Source: Globodera rostochiensis (lineage: Eukaryota; Nematoda; Chromadorea; Rhabditida; Heteroderidae). Taken from it: a stretch of DNA of 64,000 nucleotides. Under the pieces are notes generated by a model. It did no database searches, was not told the DNA's origin, and worked only from the letters and a program-made list of their open reading frames with translations. Within the stretch, counting starts at the first letter, position 1. Each line of letters opens with the position of its first letter. A program made the position numbers and the translations under genes. The stretch covers positions 620,001 through 684,000 of the forward strand of contig JAEVLN010000017.1 in NCBI GenBank assembly GCA_018350325.1. Reading direction: 5' to 3'. Shown in pieces: positions 26,006-37,104 of this stretch.

Positions 26006-29000
26006 ATGGCGGCTGGTGGAGTGAGACATCCGCTGATGAGCACCAACCAGCAACAGAAGCTTTATGAGGTGATCAACAGTGAATAAACTAATTACGACGA
26101 AGCGAAGATTGAGACCCGGGGCTTGGGGGCGGGCTTCAACAATTTTGGGACCGTTCGGGGAGCCGGGGGTTGGGGGGCTTCAACAATTTTGGGACCGTTC
26201 GGGGAGCCGGGGGTTGGGGGGCTTCAACAATTTTGGGACCGTTCGGGGAGCCGGGGGTTGGGGGGCTTCAACAATTTTGGGACCGTTCGGGGAGCCGGGG
26301 GTTGGGGGGCTTCAACAATTTTGGGGACCGTTCGGGGAGCCGGGGGTTGGGGGGCTTCAACAATTTTGGGACCGTTCGGGGAGCCGGGGGTTGGGGGGCT
26401 TCAACAATTTTGGGGACCGTTCGGGGAGCCGGGGGTTGGGGGGCTTCAACAATTTTGGGGACCGTTCGGGAAGGAAATCCACAAAAATCAATTTTAAAAA
26501 GTTTGTGGACATGCACGGGGGCGGCTCGCTGATCAAATGGATGAGATATGCCCGGAAAGGGGGCGACTATTCCCTTGTGGACGGCTATTTCGAGGTCCAT
26601 TTGTTAAGTAATTGATTGATCAAGACAATCACTGAAAGATCGATCGCCGATACTTCAGAAAGAGATCAGACCAGCGATGTACAACGACGGAAATGGAAAA
26701 TTGGAGTCTGTGGCCGAGCTGGTCAAAATGCGCAACAAAGAGCGCAACGAACGGCTGGGGGCATTTTCGCGCAAAAAGGGGAAGGGGAAGAGCGGGCCGA
26801 ACATTCTGGACGACTTCAACCAGGACGCCAATCAGAATCGTGGCAACCTGAAGAAAGGCACCCACCGCTTTCACGAAGGCTTTAGACGCATTTCACTTCT
26901 TTAGCGCTCAAATTGCTCGATGGCGGAAGGGGCGGCAGAGGTAATCAATAAATCGAATCAATCCATATCAATCAATCAATCAATCCTCAATCAATCAATC
27001 CATATCAATCAATCCTCAATCAATCAATCCATATCAATCAATCCTCAATCAATCAATCCATATCAATCAATCCTCAATCAATCAATCCATATCAATCAAT
27101 CCTCAATCAATCAATCCATATCAATCAATCCTCAATCAATCAATCAATCCATATCAATCAATCCTCAATCAATCAATCAATCCATATCAATCAATCAATC
27201 CATATCAATCTATCCTCAATCAATCAATCCATATCAATCTATCCTCAATCAATTAATCCATATCAATCTATCCTCAATCAATCAATCGGTTGGTTATTTT
27301 ATTTATTTTTTCATTTGGCTAAGGCGATGTCAAATATCGGCAAATTGTGTGGAAAATTGAGGAGAGAGGTAAAATGGCAAATAAATCGAAAAAGGAAACG
27401 CTAAACGAATTAGGGAATATGGGAGAGAATTTGGTGGGCTGCTGTCTGATGCAGGGAGGGCCCATTCACACGGAGGTTACTTTTTGCGTTTCGTTTCGTC
27501 AAATTATTATTTTTCGATTTTTGTTGACCATCCGACTGCTGAACGAGTTCCCCAAGCTGGTCAACGATGTGATGCTCTCCGAGGATTACTTCGGTTACTG
27601 AACTGCTTGCTGCGGTTGAATTGTTTGACCAAACCCCCCAAGGTCTTTCGCCCTTGCACCAAGCCATCGTCAACGAGGACCCGTCATTGTGCAATTATTT
27701 GTTGCAGCATGGAGCAGATGTGAACCAACGGTGGGTGAGTAGTAGGGCTGCTAGAGATTCTCGGTCTCGGTTCTCGAACCGAGAGATTTCTCGGTTTTTT
27801 TGGGTCTCGGTCTCGGTTCTCGATTCTCGGTAAATTTAAATTCCCGAGCAGCCCTAGTGAGTAGTTGAATGAACAAGTTGTGGATGGACGGAGTGAGATT
27901 GGCGCCGGAGGCATTTTGAGAAAGGGCGACGGGACACGCGGACAATGGCACCATCCGTCGCCTTTATTGACTTTTATTCAGATGTTATGGAGCCTTTTTC
28001 TGTCCTGACGATCAGAAAGTGGGAATTGCGGGGGGTATTTAAATGTCCATTCCAATCCGTTAAGGGCAGTCGAACAGATTCCTTGGAGCACGAATACGTC
28101 GAATTGAGTCTGAAGACGGAATACACCGGGTAATCGTCGGATTTGGAAACAGAAAGTGCCAATTACCGTTTCAGACGAATGTATTTTGGCGAATATCCGC
28201 TGGCATTTGCCGCCTGCACCAATCAATTTGACTGTTACCGCCTCCTCCGAGCCAAAAGGGCGGATCCGAATGCACAGGACACCAACGGAAATGGTCGCTA
28301 AATACAAATAATTTATTGGGATCGGTCCGAATTCTTCGAGAAATTTACGGTTTTTTGCATCCCGAGTCTCGAAGTGAAGTCTCATTAGTCTCGGCTTTAT
28401 TACTTCAGCTTGTCTTCACATGACCGTCATTCACGAGAACATGGTTAGGGAGGGAAGTGATGGTCAAGTGATCGGACTTTAACATAAGGTCATTTGCATT
28501 TAGGAAATGCTCAAATTGGTTTATGACAGTGGAGGCAAATTGCAATTAGTGAGGGGAGGGGGGCGGCGGGCAACAAATAAATAAATGTTTCATATTGCGC
28601 AGTTAAACAAGCAAAATCTGACGCCGCTTACGCTGGCCGCAAAATTGGCAAAGAAAAAGGTCAGAGAATCGCGCTGACTGATCATTTGATTCGGTCGCTG
28701 TCCCTTTGAAGATGTTCGAGCAGATTCTGCAATTGGAGAGTGAATACGTGTGGGACTACGGACAGGCGTCCTCTGTGGCCTATCCGCTGGCCAAAATCGA
28801 CACGATCAACCAGGAGACGGGCGACTTGAACGAGGATTCCGCACTGTCACTTGTCGTTTATGGGGTGATCAGAGGGAAATCGGGCAATTCGCAGGCATTA
28901 CTTATTTTTAGGAAAGTACAGAGCACTTGGAGTTGCTGGACGGACTGCTCGAGGATTTGCTGGAAGCAAAATGGGAAGGTGATCAGTGATTGAGAGTCCG

Positions 29001-32000
29001 AATGAAAAGTTCATTTTGCTTCTTTCAGCATTTGCCAAGAAACGGTTCGTTAGTTACCGTATTCACCGAATGCCTTTTCTCTCATACCGTTCCCTGTTTT
29101 GCCTGATCAGCTGGTTTATTTCTTTGTTCGGCTTCTGCATCTTTTACATCGTCTTTTTCATTGCCTTTATGAGCCGCCCATTTTCGGCCACCACTTGGGT
29201 GATCACCGACGGAAATGTCTCATGGACAGGCGAAGTTTTTTTGATCACAAAATCTGAGATAATACGCTGATCAGATGGTCATTGGTTCAACTGGCAGCAC
29301 AGCAAATGCGTTGGCTTTGGCAAACGATCGTACCACCGACGAGGATTCTGGACTGTTCGGAATTTTACGTGGGTTATTTTTCATAAGCAAAAAGTTTCTT
29401 TGATCGGATCTGATTGATCCGGACATTTGCAGATAATTCTTACTTTAACCAGCCGAGATGCCATCTGTGGAAGTACGGCATGTTTGGCTTCCAGGGCAAC
29501 GTAAATTCAAAAGATCAAAAAATCCCCGCTTAACAAATGTTTAGCTTCGAATGATTTGCGAACCGCTTGTTTATGGGATGGCACTTTTCCAGGTTGGGTT
29601 TTGCTGGCATTTGTCTTATCATTTATAACGTGCCCATCATTTCTAAATATGCGATTAATGTCTTAATTAGCCGCAAAATGCCATAACTGCTTCCCATAAC
29701 CGTCCCAAACTCGTTTAGAGTGCCAATCAAACAAAACAAATCTTTTGATACCATTCGAAAGCTTGAAGATTTGTGTAGTAAGCTTCAGAATGTTAAAATG
29801 CCAAATTTGTCCTTTTTTAGAATGGTAGCAAAATTATCCGTTTTGATTGACCGAGAAAAGCGTTTTGACGCTCTAAACTTTTCTGTGATTCGAGCAGTTG
29901 ATGGGACCCCCCCCCCCCTCCACCCGCACTATTTACCTGCGCAGGTGATCAGCGAGCTCGTCGACATCCGCAACATCGGACGTCGCCGGTGGCTGCACAT
30001 TTTGGTGATTTTGCATTTTGTTCTGTTTGGATGGATATCTCTGCTCGGATCTAAACTGAAAATGTTTTGTCCGCTTAAGACGTCGTTCCCGTCGAAAATC
30101 TTCTACAAGTTGGCCCTGTTGCTCATCCTCTTGATTTTGCCCATTCGTTGCCTCTGCGGCGTGGACGACTCAATGCTTCTCCTGGACAATATGTTCTCGG
30201 TCGCCTCCGTCATCCTCACCTCGCTGCATTTTCTGGCACTTTATTGATTCAATTTTTGGCACGTCCCGCCCCAAATTTCAGTATTATTGCCGCGCAGTCA
30301 AATTTGTGGGCCCATTTGTGTTGATGGTAAATGGAAATTATTGGAACAAAATGCGTCCAATCCCAAAGTTTAGATTTACAAAATCATCACTCAGGATTTG
30401 GTTTGTCTGTTTTAGCAATTTGAACTAATCGTCTGATCACTACGTCCGTCCTCACTCTTCTTCAAGTTCCGCTTCTTTCTCATCTACTTCATCTTCCTCA
30501 TCGGATTCTCCCAGGGTTTGTTTGTTCACACCGTTCCAAGCAGTACATCCATTCTTAATCACCTCATCCATTCAAATTAATCATTAATCACTTCCTAATT
30601 GCCCAATCCAAGGCTTCTTCGTCATATTCCGCGCATGCGAACGAGCGCGACTTGCCGCGAGATCGCAAGGCGATGCAAACGACAACCAGGAGAACATCAT
30701 GGGCAATCCGGTGGAGGCACTGATCCGCTTGTTCATTATGACAGTGGGCGAATTCTCCACATTCTACCAGGACTTGCACACGTGCCAAGGTCCACCGATG
30801 TTCCAAAATAATGGAAATTAATTTATAAAACAATTTTATTGTACTTTTTGCTCAGCGCCGCTTCTGGGAAACATTGGAAAAGTATTCAACGGGGAGAAAG
30901 TTATTTGGGGACTTAATTGTGTTCAACTGAAAGATTCTGTTCCTCATCTTCGAGTTGCTCGTCAGTCTGATGCAGTTCAATCTGCTGATCGCGATGATGA
31001 CGCGCACTTACGAAATGATTTACGCCACGCAAAAGGAATGGAAGAGACAGGTGACCGACCGATCGCCGCGGGGGGGGGCACTTTTTCTATTATTCGGTGT
31101 GATCTGATCTGACACATTACATTCTGATCGATCTGACATTCATTTCCACAAAATTGGATTAGGCTGATCATGATCAATACTTGCTCATGTTTAAATGGAA
31201 ATTCTGGTGGGGAAAGCCCGTCAAAGGCTTTTAAAGATTTTACAAATTTCAGTGGGCTCAAGTTATTCTGATGATGTGAGTTATATTTACGTATTATTGG
31301 ATTTTGTTGAATTTATGAATCATTTCCCCGTTTCACTTTTTAGAGAACTTTCAATCAATCCGAAAAAGCGTTTGATGGCATTGTTAGAGTATTCGCGTCC
31401 AATCGGAACAAACAAACGCAAAAGGGCATTTGTTGTAAGCAGAAAGGTACGACGGCGGGGGGGGGGGGAAAGAAAGGGCCATTTTTGGGTTTTTGTCTGT
31501 TTGGAGTTTTGTGTAAGCCCAGCAACGGCACAAATTGAATGCTTAAAAAATGGGAGTGAATGTTTGATCAGATCGAATTGGATTCGGAGTCTGAACGGCT
31601 TCGCAAGGAGCAGCAGATGAGTGCACTGCGTGAGGAGAAGAAGATGATCCTGAAGAGAAGAATGAAGGTTTGTCTTTATGCGAGGAGGGTGCAGAAAGTA
31701 AGCAGACTTTCCGGCACTCCAAAATTGGCTTGTTGTTTGTGATCAGCTGATCTGGCCTAGGTCAAGATCATCATTTATTACCAAAAGATCCCAATCTGAT
31801 CCAAAATGGTTCAAACAATGACAGTGTAAGAAATTGAGCGTGTTCAGCTGGCTGGGACAAAACTATGGCTGGGGCATAAGATCCATAAGAGGGCGGTTAA
31901 TGGGACCTCAGATGGTTAGATCAGTGGTTTACGTGTGAAGCTGATCACTGCACCGAAAGTCGTGGGTTCGATTCCTGCCCGAGGCTACCATTTTACCTAT

Positions 32001-32138
32001 TTCTTAATACAGTAACTTTAATCCCCCCCCCCGGTGAAGGATGCGATGCATAGAGAAGGACGGAAGAGCAAAGCGCGTCTGAACACGGCCAACCCGACGA
32101 GCCTAACGGAGTCGATGAGATTGCAAACGGCAAATTGA
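26006..32138 (+). CDS. TRPV cation channel, OSM-9/OCR type
   Basis: At least 20 exons. The cytosolic N-terminus has ankyrin repeats: GGPIHTE and [11 protein letters not shown] (27.45-27.59 kb), [20 protein letters not shown] (27643-27730), [19 protein letters not shown] (28.06-28.13), [15 protein letters not shown] (28175-28293), [10 protein letters not shown], and [15 protein letters not shown] (28603-28659). Six membrane segments follow from ~29.08 kb: S1 [21 protein letters not shown]3-S4 near 30.10-30.24, S5 with VGPFVLM and [14 protein letters not shown]. The pore exon has [18 protein letters not shown] (30.71-30.77) and S6 has [20 protein letters not shown] (30.97-31.03). The tail has [15 protein letters not shown] (31.39-31.43) and ends at 32138. 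Nematode OSM-9/OCR channels act in sensory cilia. First exon 26006-26068; the joins near 26880-27330 and 27476-27540 are uncertain because acceptable splice signals are missing. Confidence 0.92.
26108..26475. repeat. 44-bp minisatellite in TRPV intron 1
   Basis: Eight copies of a 44-45 bp unit with TTCGGGGAGCCGGGGGTTGG and CTTCAACAATTTTGGGACCG. It fills intron 1; long open frames over it are artefacts. Confidence 0.9.
26945..27290. repeat. AATCAATCCATATC minisatellite in a TRPV intron
   Basis: About a dozen units of ~29-33 bp built from AATCAATCCATATCAATC and CTCAATC. Differences in unit length are mostly gains or losses of AATC. Confidence 0.9.
27743..27856. mobile_element. hAT-like MITE in a TRPV intron
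   Basis: The ends are TAGGGCTGCT and AGCAGCCCTA. Identical 8-bp flanks GTGAGTAG (27735-27742 and 27857-27864) are a perfect hAT-length target duplication. The interior is made of TCTCGGTCTCGGTTCTCG units. It sits 12 nt past a splice donor. Confidence 0.82.
31890..31990 (+). other. tRNA-like sequence (SINE or tRNA relic) in a TRPV intron
   Basis: A D-arm-like stretch TGGTTAGATCAGTGG is followed by a perfect B box GGTTCGATTCC in a plausible 5-bp T stem (GTGGG/CCTGC), then CCGAGGCTACCA. The acceptor stem pairs only in part and no clean anticodon arm can be drawn, so this is more likely a tRNA-derived repeat than a working tRNA. Confidence 0.45.
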
Positions 32139-32394
32139 ATTGATGGAAAGCTTTAAATGTTTTTGAAAAGCTCTCAAAAAACCTTTCAAAGCGTAGAATA
32201 ACAAACTAACTTCAGTCTGATCGTTCGAATCTTTTCCCGAATTCGTCTTGAGTTATGTAGCTGAGCAACGCATTTTATTTATGCTTTTGATTCAATGATA
32301 ATTAAAAAACATTTTGTTAAAGCGAAGTAAGTAAGCCGGATTTTATTCAAATATTATAGGCATTAAATCACTTTTAAATTCTAATTATTAGGGA

Positions 32395-32495
32395 TGCTCG
32401 GGAATTGAAATTTACCGAGAATCGAAACCGAGACCGAGACCCAAAACACCGAAAAATTTCTCGACTCGAGACCGAGACGCTCGATAATTATTGAA
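32395..32495. repeat. Remnant of a GAGACCGAGAC MITE
   Basis: Starts TAGGGATGCTCGGGAATTG and has ACCGAGACCGAGACCC inside; the right end (GAGACGCTCGATAATTATT) is only a partial inverted match. Related to the elements at 24030-24155 and 27743-27856. Confidence 0.55.
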
Positions 32496-32514
32496 CACGA
32501 ATTGTTACTATACA

Positions 32515-32935
32515 ACTTGGCCCTTTTTCTCTTTGTTGGCACTTGCCCTTTTGGCATTTTCCCTTATGGACCTTTTTCTCTTTGTTGGCAGTTGCCCTTT
32601 TGGCATTTTCCCTTATGGACCTCTTTCTCTTTGTTGGCACTTGCCCTTTTGGCATTTTCCCTTATGGACCTTTTTCTCTTTGTTGGCACTTGCCCTTTTG
32701 GCATTTTCCCTTATGGACCTTTTTCTCTTTGTTGGCACTTGCCCTTTTGGCATTTTCCCTTATGGACCTTTTTCTCTTTGTTGGCACTTGCCCTTTTGGC
32801 ATTTTCCCTTATGGCCCTTTTTTCTCTTTTTTTGGCATTTGCCTTTTTGGCATTTTCCCTTATGGCCCTTTTTCTCTTTGTTAGCACTTGCCCTTTTGGC
32901 ATTTTCCCTTATGGCCGGCCCCTTTTTCTCTTTGT
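32515..32935. repeat. ~49-bp minisatellite (CTTATGGACC..TTGTTGGCACTTG)
   Basis: About eight copies of a unit with CCCTTATGGACCTTTTTCTC, TTTGTTGGCACTTG and CCCTTTTGGCATTTT. It is joined at 32990 to the B-box repeat also seen inverted near 20.1 kb. The hydrophobic open frames are artefacts. Confidence 0.9.
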
Positions 32936-33079
32936 TGGGTCGGGGAGGCCGGGGTTGGCCATGTCGGGGTCGGGGACGACCCCTTTTTTGGCAGGGTTCG
33001 AACCCGGTAGACTGTTAGGAGGAATTTCACCGATTTTTCGATAAAAAAGTTATGGATTGATTGAAAAAGATTTTTTAAG

Positions 33080-33545
33080 CTTTCGAATAATACTAAAATT
33101 GCTTGATTTGGTTAGCTTTGAAAGAAGTTATAACAAAAAAACTTTTGAAAAGCGCCCCATTTGCCTTTTTTACGAAACGACCTATCACCCAAAAAACTTT
33201 TTGAAAGTTAACACATTTAATTTATCTTGTAAGAATTACTTATGACTAAAGAACAAGCAAATGCTTAAAAATCCGCCCACTTTTATTACTCTTTCAATTT
33301 TCAATCCTCCTAAATAAAACATAAAATTATTAAATCGAAAGGCTTCGACGCAACCCCTGCGGCGGCTGCCTTTTCTTATGGGGCGATCGATTTACAAAAA
33401 GCCCTGTTGCCTTTGGCATTCATTCATTCATTGTGCCGTTGAGCAGAAGAAAGACGGCCGATTGATTTTAGGCTTAACCATTATTTTTTGTTGTATTTAT
33501 TAAATTACGTTAAACATAATTTTTATTATAAGATTTTCTGAAACA
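33080..33545. other. Intergenic, half-foldback remnant
   Basis: 33060-33250 carries an arm related to the dispersed foldback family (AAGCTTTCGAATAATAC, GGTTAGCTTTG, GAAGTTATAAC). The remainder is the upstream region of the next gene. Confidence 0.45.
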
Positions 33546-34806
33546 ATGAATTGTAAAAACTTTACATTTTTCATTTGTGCCATTGTCCAATTCCTCCGCG
33601 CAAAGGAAGTGCAATCGAATTCGTTTGATCAGTTGCAAGACCAAAAGTCGTAAGTTAAATCGTTTTAAACATTTGCATAAATTTATATTAATAAATAAGC
33701 CCTAACATTTTGCTATCTTTTGAGGCCTGAGTCTTGGCATTATTTGCTGCAACAAAACGGTTTGGACGGCCAACAACTCAAACAAATGGCCCGTGACATG
33801 GACGAAGACGAAGCTTTAATTGACGAACTTTCGGAAGAGGCCAATTATCAGCCGCCGCCACCTTCGCCTGCACATCCAACTTTTGAAGTGCTAACATTTT
33901 TAAAAGAATTGCCCAATAATTAATTAAAGCAATAATTGTATTGAATTAAATTTATAAAATAATTTTAATATTAGGGGAAATCAAGTCCCGTAACCGAACT
34001 TTGGTATGTCCGACAAGAAATGATCTGATTCTGACCCAATCAGATGATCAACGATCATTTTTGGACTAATCGACAAAACTTTTTCATTTGTTCTTTAACA
34101 GAAAACCTATTCGATGCAATTTATTACGCCGTCCGTTGAGTTGGAAGTGAACGATCAAAACAAAATTCAAAAATTGGAAGGCCAATCCGGGGTTCTTGCG
34201 AAAGTTTATCGATCGTTGAAACTTGGGAAATTCTATTCATTGGTGAGAAAATATGGAATAATCGCAAAATCTGTGCAAGAGTTGGCCAAAAGCTTCGGCA
34301 TGTTAAAGCATTTGATGAAAAAAGGGACAATTGAACGCAAAATTGTGGACAAAATTGACAACTCAATTAAAAGTATGGCCAAACAAAGGAAAATTTCTGT
34401 TGGAAAAATTGAGAAATTCAATCCAAAAATGGAACTGCGGGAAATTGTGAAGAATGCGGCCATTGTTTGGTCAGAGACTGCGCGAAACAAAAATTATGCG
34501 AGCAAAGGACAGGAAAATGTACAAAAAATAGTCGAATTGTGGCAAATCATTCAGAAAAATGCAGAATTTAGCAATTATTTTGACGAAAATGAATCGAAAA
34601 AGACAAAAAATCAAAGTGAGTTTATATTTGGGGGAAATATATCCATTTTTTACGATAATTACCCAATATTTTTAAAAGGTCAAAAGCGCCGTGCAAAACG
34701 TGACCCGATAACTGCAGCAATGATCATTCTGATAGTCGCCTTTTTCGTTTTCCTTTCCATAATGTTGGCGACTATATGGCTTGGCGAACAATGGGGAGAT
34801 AACTGA
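33546..34806 (+). CDS. Unrecognised protein with signal peptide and C-terminal membrane segment
   Basis: Exons 33546-33649, 33725-33887 and 34102-34806 join in phase to 323 residues. The start MNCKNFTFFICAIVQFLRA is signal-peptide-like. A Pro-rich linker (YQPPPPSPAHP) follows, then ~190 Lys-rich, probably helical residues with no Cys. Near the C-terminus QKRRAKRDP, a dibasic furin-like site, is followed by a strong membrane segment (MIILIVAFFVFLSIMLATIW) and a short tail. I do not recognise a family. A secreted or membrane-anchored precursor processed at the basic site is one reading, not shown. Confidence 0.75.
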
Positions 34807-35670
34807 ACTGCTTCAACTCTTCGAAACTCTATGATTGGGTCAGAAATTCTGGAGCATTCTTCAATTCTTTTTTTTATATTTGTAGTAGTGTTCGGCAAAT
34901 GGAGTTAAATACCGGGGTATTATCGTAGCGTGCTGAACACTGTGAATTTACTGTATTTTCTCTGTTAGTGATTAGAAATTCGCTTTCATTGTTTTTGGTA
35001 ATTTTTGGTTTTTTGAAAGGGATCAAATCACCTCGTTGATTTGAATACCCAACAAAAGCTTTTCGATTGGTACCAAATTGTTTAGTTTGGTTGGTTCCAA
35101 ACGGAAGTTAATAGTTTATTCGGAAAGGTACAAAAGATAATTAAAATATTATGTTAAGTCATTATAAATTACAAATTACGTATTGAGGAATGGCATTTTT
35201 AGTCCCTAAAAAGTTCAAAATAATTTATTCCTTTGAACTAAAAGTTTCTAAAAAGTCACAAAGTGTCCGTTCATTTGGGGCAGTTCAGAGACTAAAATCC
35301 CAGGCTTGGCCATGAGAAACATTTTCGCCGGCAATTAATTGACAATCACCAAAATCACAGCCAACCAACACCAAAAATAATAATAAATAATAATAATAAT
35401 AAAACATATTTAAATATTTAGCACAATCCGCACGTTTTGGCACACTTTTCACGTTTTTCCTCCTTAAGCAAAAAGATTTAATTGTTGAAAATGGATTAAT
35501 TAATTCGTTACTTCTGAGTATTCATCGCTTTCGCAATATCCGTTTTTGGCCCAGCCCTTACAACTAAATTTAATTTCAAATGTTTTATTGTTTTAATTTA
35601 ATTTAAAATGTTTTATTGTTTTAATTAAATTTCAAATTTTATTGTTTATTTATTGTCTGTTTGAGTTCAC
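34807..35670. other. Intergenic, AT-rich
   Basis: Lies between convergent genes. TAA and AATAATA runs near 35375-35405; TTTTATTGTTTTAATT repeats three times near 35582-35645. No gene seen. Confidence 0.5.
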
Positions 35671-37104
35671 TCACAACGGATGCGAATCTTTGCATTCTTT
35701 TTTGTTGCGACTTTTGCCCGTCGCATGCGACTTTTCCTCCTTCACTTCGCCCGAGCCGCGCGAAGTTGTGCCGCCGGCCGCCCTTCCCGGTTTGCAATAG
35801 CCGCAAGTTCGGGCACAATTCTTGCGCATCATCTCCTTGTACACCGGATGGTGGCAGAATCTTTTGTTCCGGCGACAATTCTTCATCAAATCCACACAAG
35901 TTTCGTCTTAAAACGCGCAAAATTTGAATTTGAATTTAAATGATGCCGATGCCGCAAATTTTACTTTTTGGCCGTCCCCTCGGCGGACTGACAATTCGTC
36001 TTGGCAATTCCTCTGCGGATTCGACGCCCTCTTCCGGCTCGAGAGTCTGCGGCTCCTCGTCCGTTCCCCCACCTCCGACCTCCTTGGACTTCTCCTCCTC
36101 CTCAATGTCCCCGTCTTCGGGCTCGCATTTTCCGCAGGTTCGGGCACATTGATGGTTCATAAAAGTTGCGTACAGCTCTAAAATGTGCATAAATTATTTA
36201 AAAATGGGCAAATAAATTGTTTTACCATTTGTACAAAGGCTTTTCATGTCTTCGCAGTCCTTAAATTCCCTTTTAACGCCAAACTTTGGACAATTTAAAA
36301 TTCACGTCAATTTGATCCCGGCATCGCTTTGTTAAGCATAGGCCGCAAGTTGCAGGACAAAATTTGATCATCATCGAAGAGAATTCTTTTAAAAAAATTT
36401 ATTTTTTTAAATGCATTTAATTGCGCGCCAATTACCCAACATTCCGCACTTCTCCACATTCATATTGCAGTTGACGATTCCGCCTAATTATGCGGGGAAA
36501 AGGATGCAAAAACTGAAAATGTCCACAAACTTTCATCGTTCTGACAGGCGTAGACGGGATCCTCGCAACAAATGGCACAAGTCCTTTTCAATACTTTTCA
36601 GAAAATAATCAAGCAAATTTCACCTTCGGCATTGGTCCGCCAAATCTTTGAGCAACGGATTGTCACATTTCGGGTCCCTTCCCGCCGGATTATTTGAGGC
36701 CGGTGTGGTGAAAATCATTCTGAATTTTGCCGCATTTTGTGCTTTGCTTACTTAGGCCAAATCGCTTCAAAAAACTTATTTAGCATAGGTAATTAATCCC
36801 CCAATTACTTGCAAGACTCGGGGTCTCGTTCATCCGCACAAGTTGTGGCATTCTGTAAATGATTTGGGGGTATAAATCTACATAAAGTCAGTAAATTAAG
36901 TACCGCATAAAGTCGAAGATTCTCGTCGGTACAGCGAACTCGTAGTCTCGACCCAATCACTGAGGCGCTTTTTGAGGTTTGCGGCGCGACCAATTCACTG
37001 GAGCCGTCCTGGGCTCTGATGCCGAAGGCAATAAAACACAAAAGGGCAAATGCCTTCAGGGAATCAGAAAAGTGCCTCCAGCGATTTCTCGGAAAAATTC
37101 CCAT
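35671..37104 (-). CDS. Secreted ShKT-repeat protein
   Basis: The first exon (37104 downward) begins with basic residues and a hydrophobic core (LKAFALLCFIAFGIRAQD), a signal peptide. Later exons carry Cys-rich ShKT-type units: CADERDPESC (36.81), a middle unit around 36.42-36.72, CEDMKSLC then NHQCARTCGKC (36.12-36.28), and CRRNKRFC then MMRKNCARTCGYC (35.79-35.90), the last with six cysteines. ShKT modules are common in secreted nematode proteins and hookworm or tylenchid surface proteins; this is not evidence of toxin activity. Acidic Glu/Pro linkers separate the units. The C-terminus is Lys/Gly-rich and ends at 35671. Exact joins between the middle exons were not resolved. Confidence 0.78.

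Noticed and set aside
26079..26615. 178-codon Gly-rich frame
   Set aside because: It is the 44-bp intronic minisatellite. Only its last ~30 codons coincide with a true TRPV exon (26502-26594).
26945..27360. 146-codon frame rich in INQSI repeats
   Set aside because: Translation of the AATCAATCC minisatellite within a TRPV intron.
31890..31990. Functional tRNA gene
   Set aside because: The B box is perfect, but the acceptor stem mispairs and no proper anticodon arm can be drawn; listed as tRNA-like only.
32491..33044. Hydrophobic frames of 175-180 codons resembling a multi-pass membrane protein
   Set aside because: They are translations of a ~49-bp tandem repeat; hydrophobicity comes from the T-rich unit and similar frames are open in two phases.
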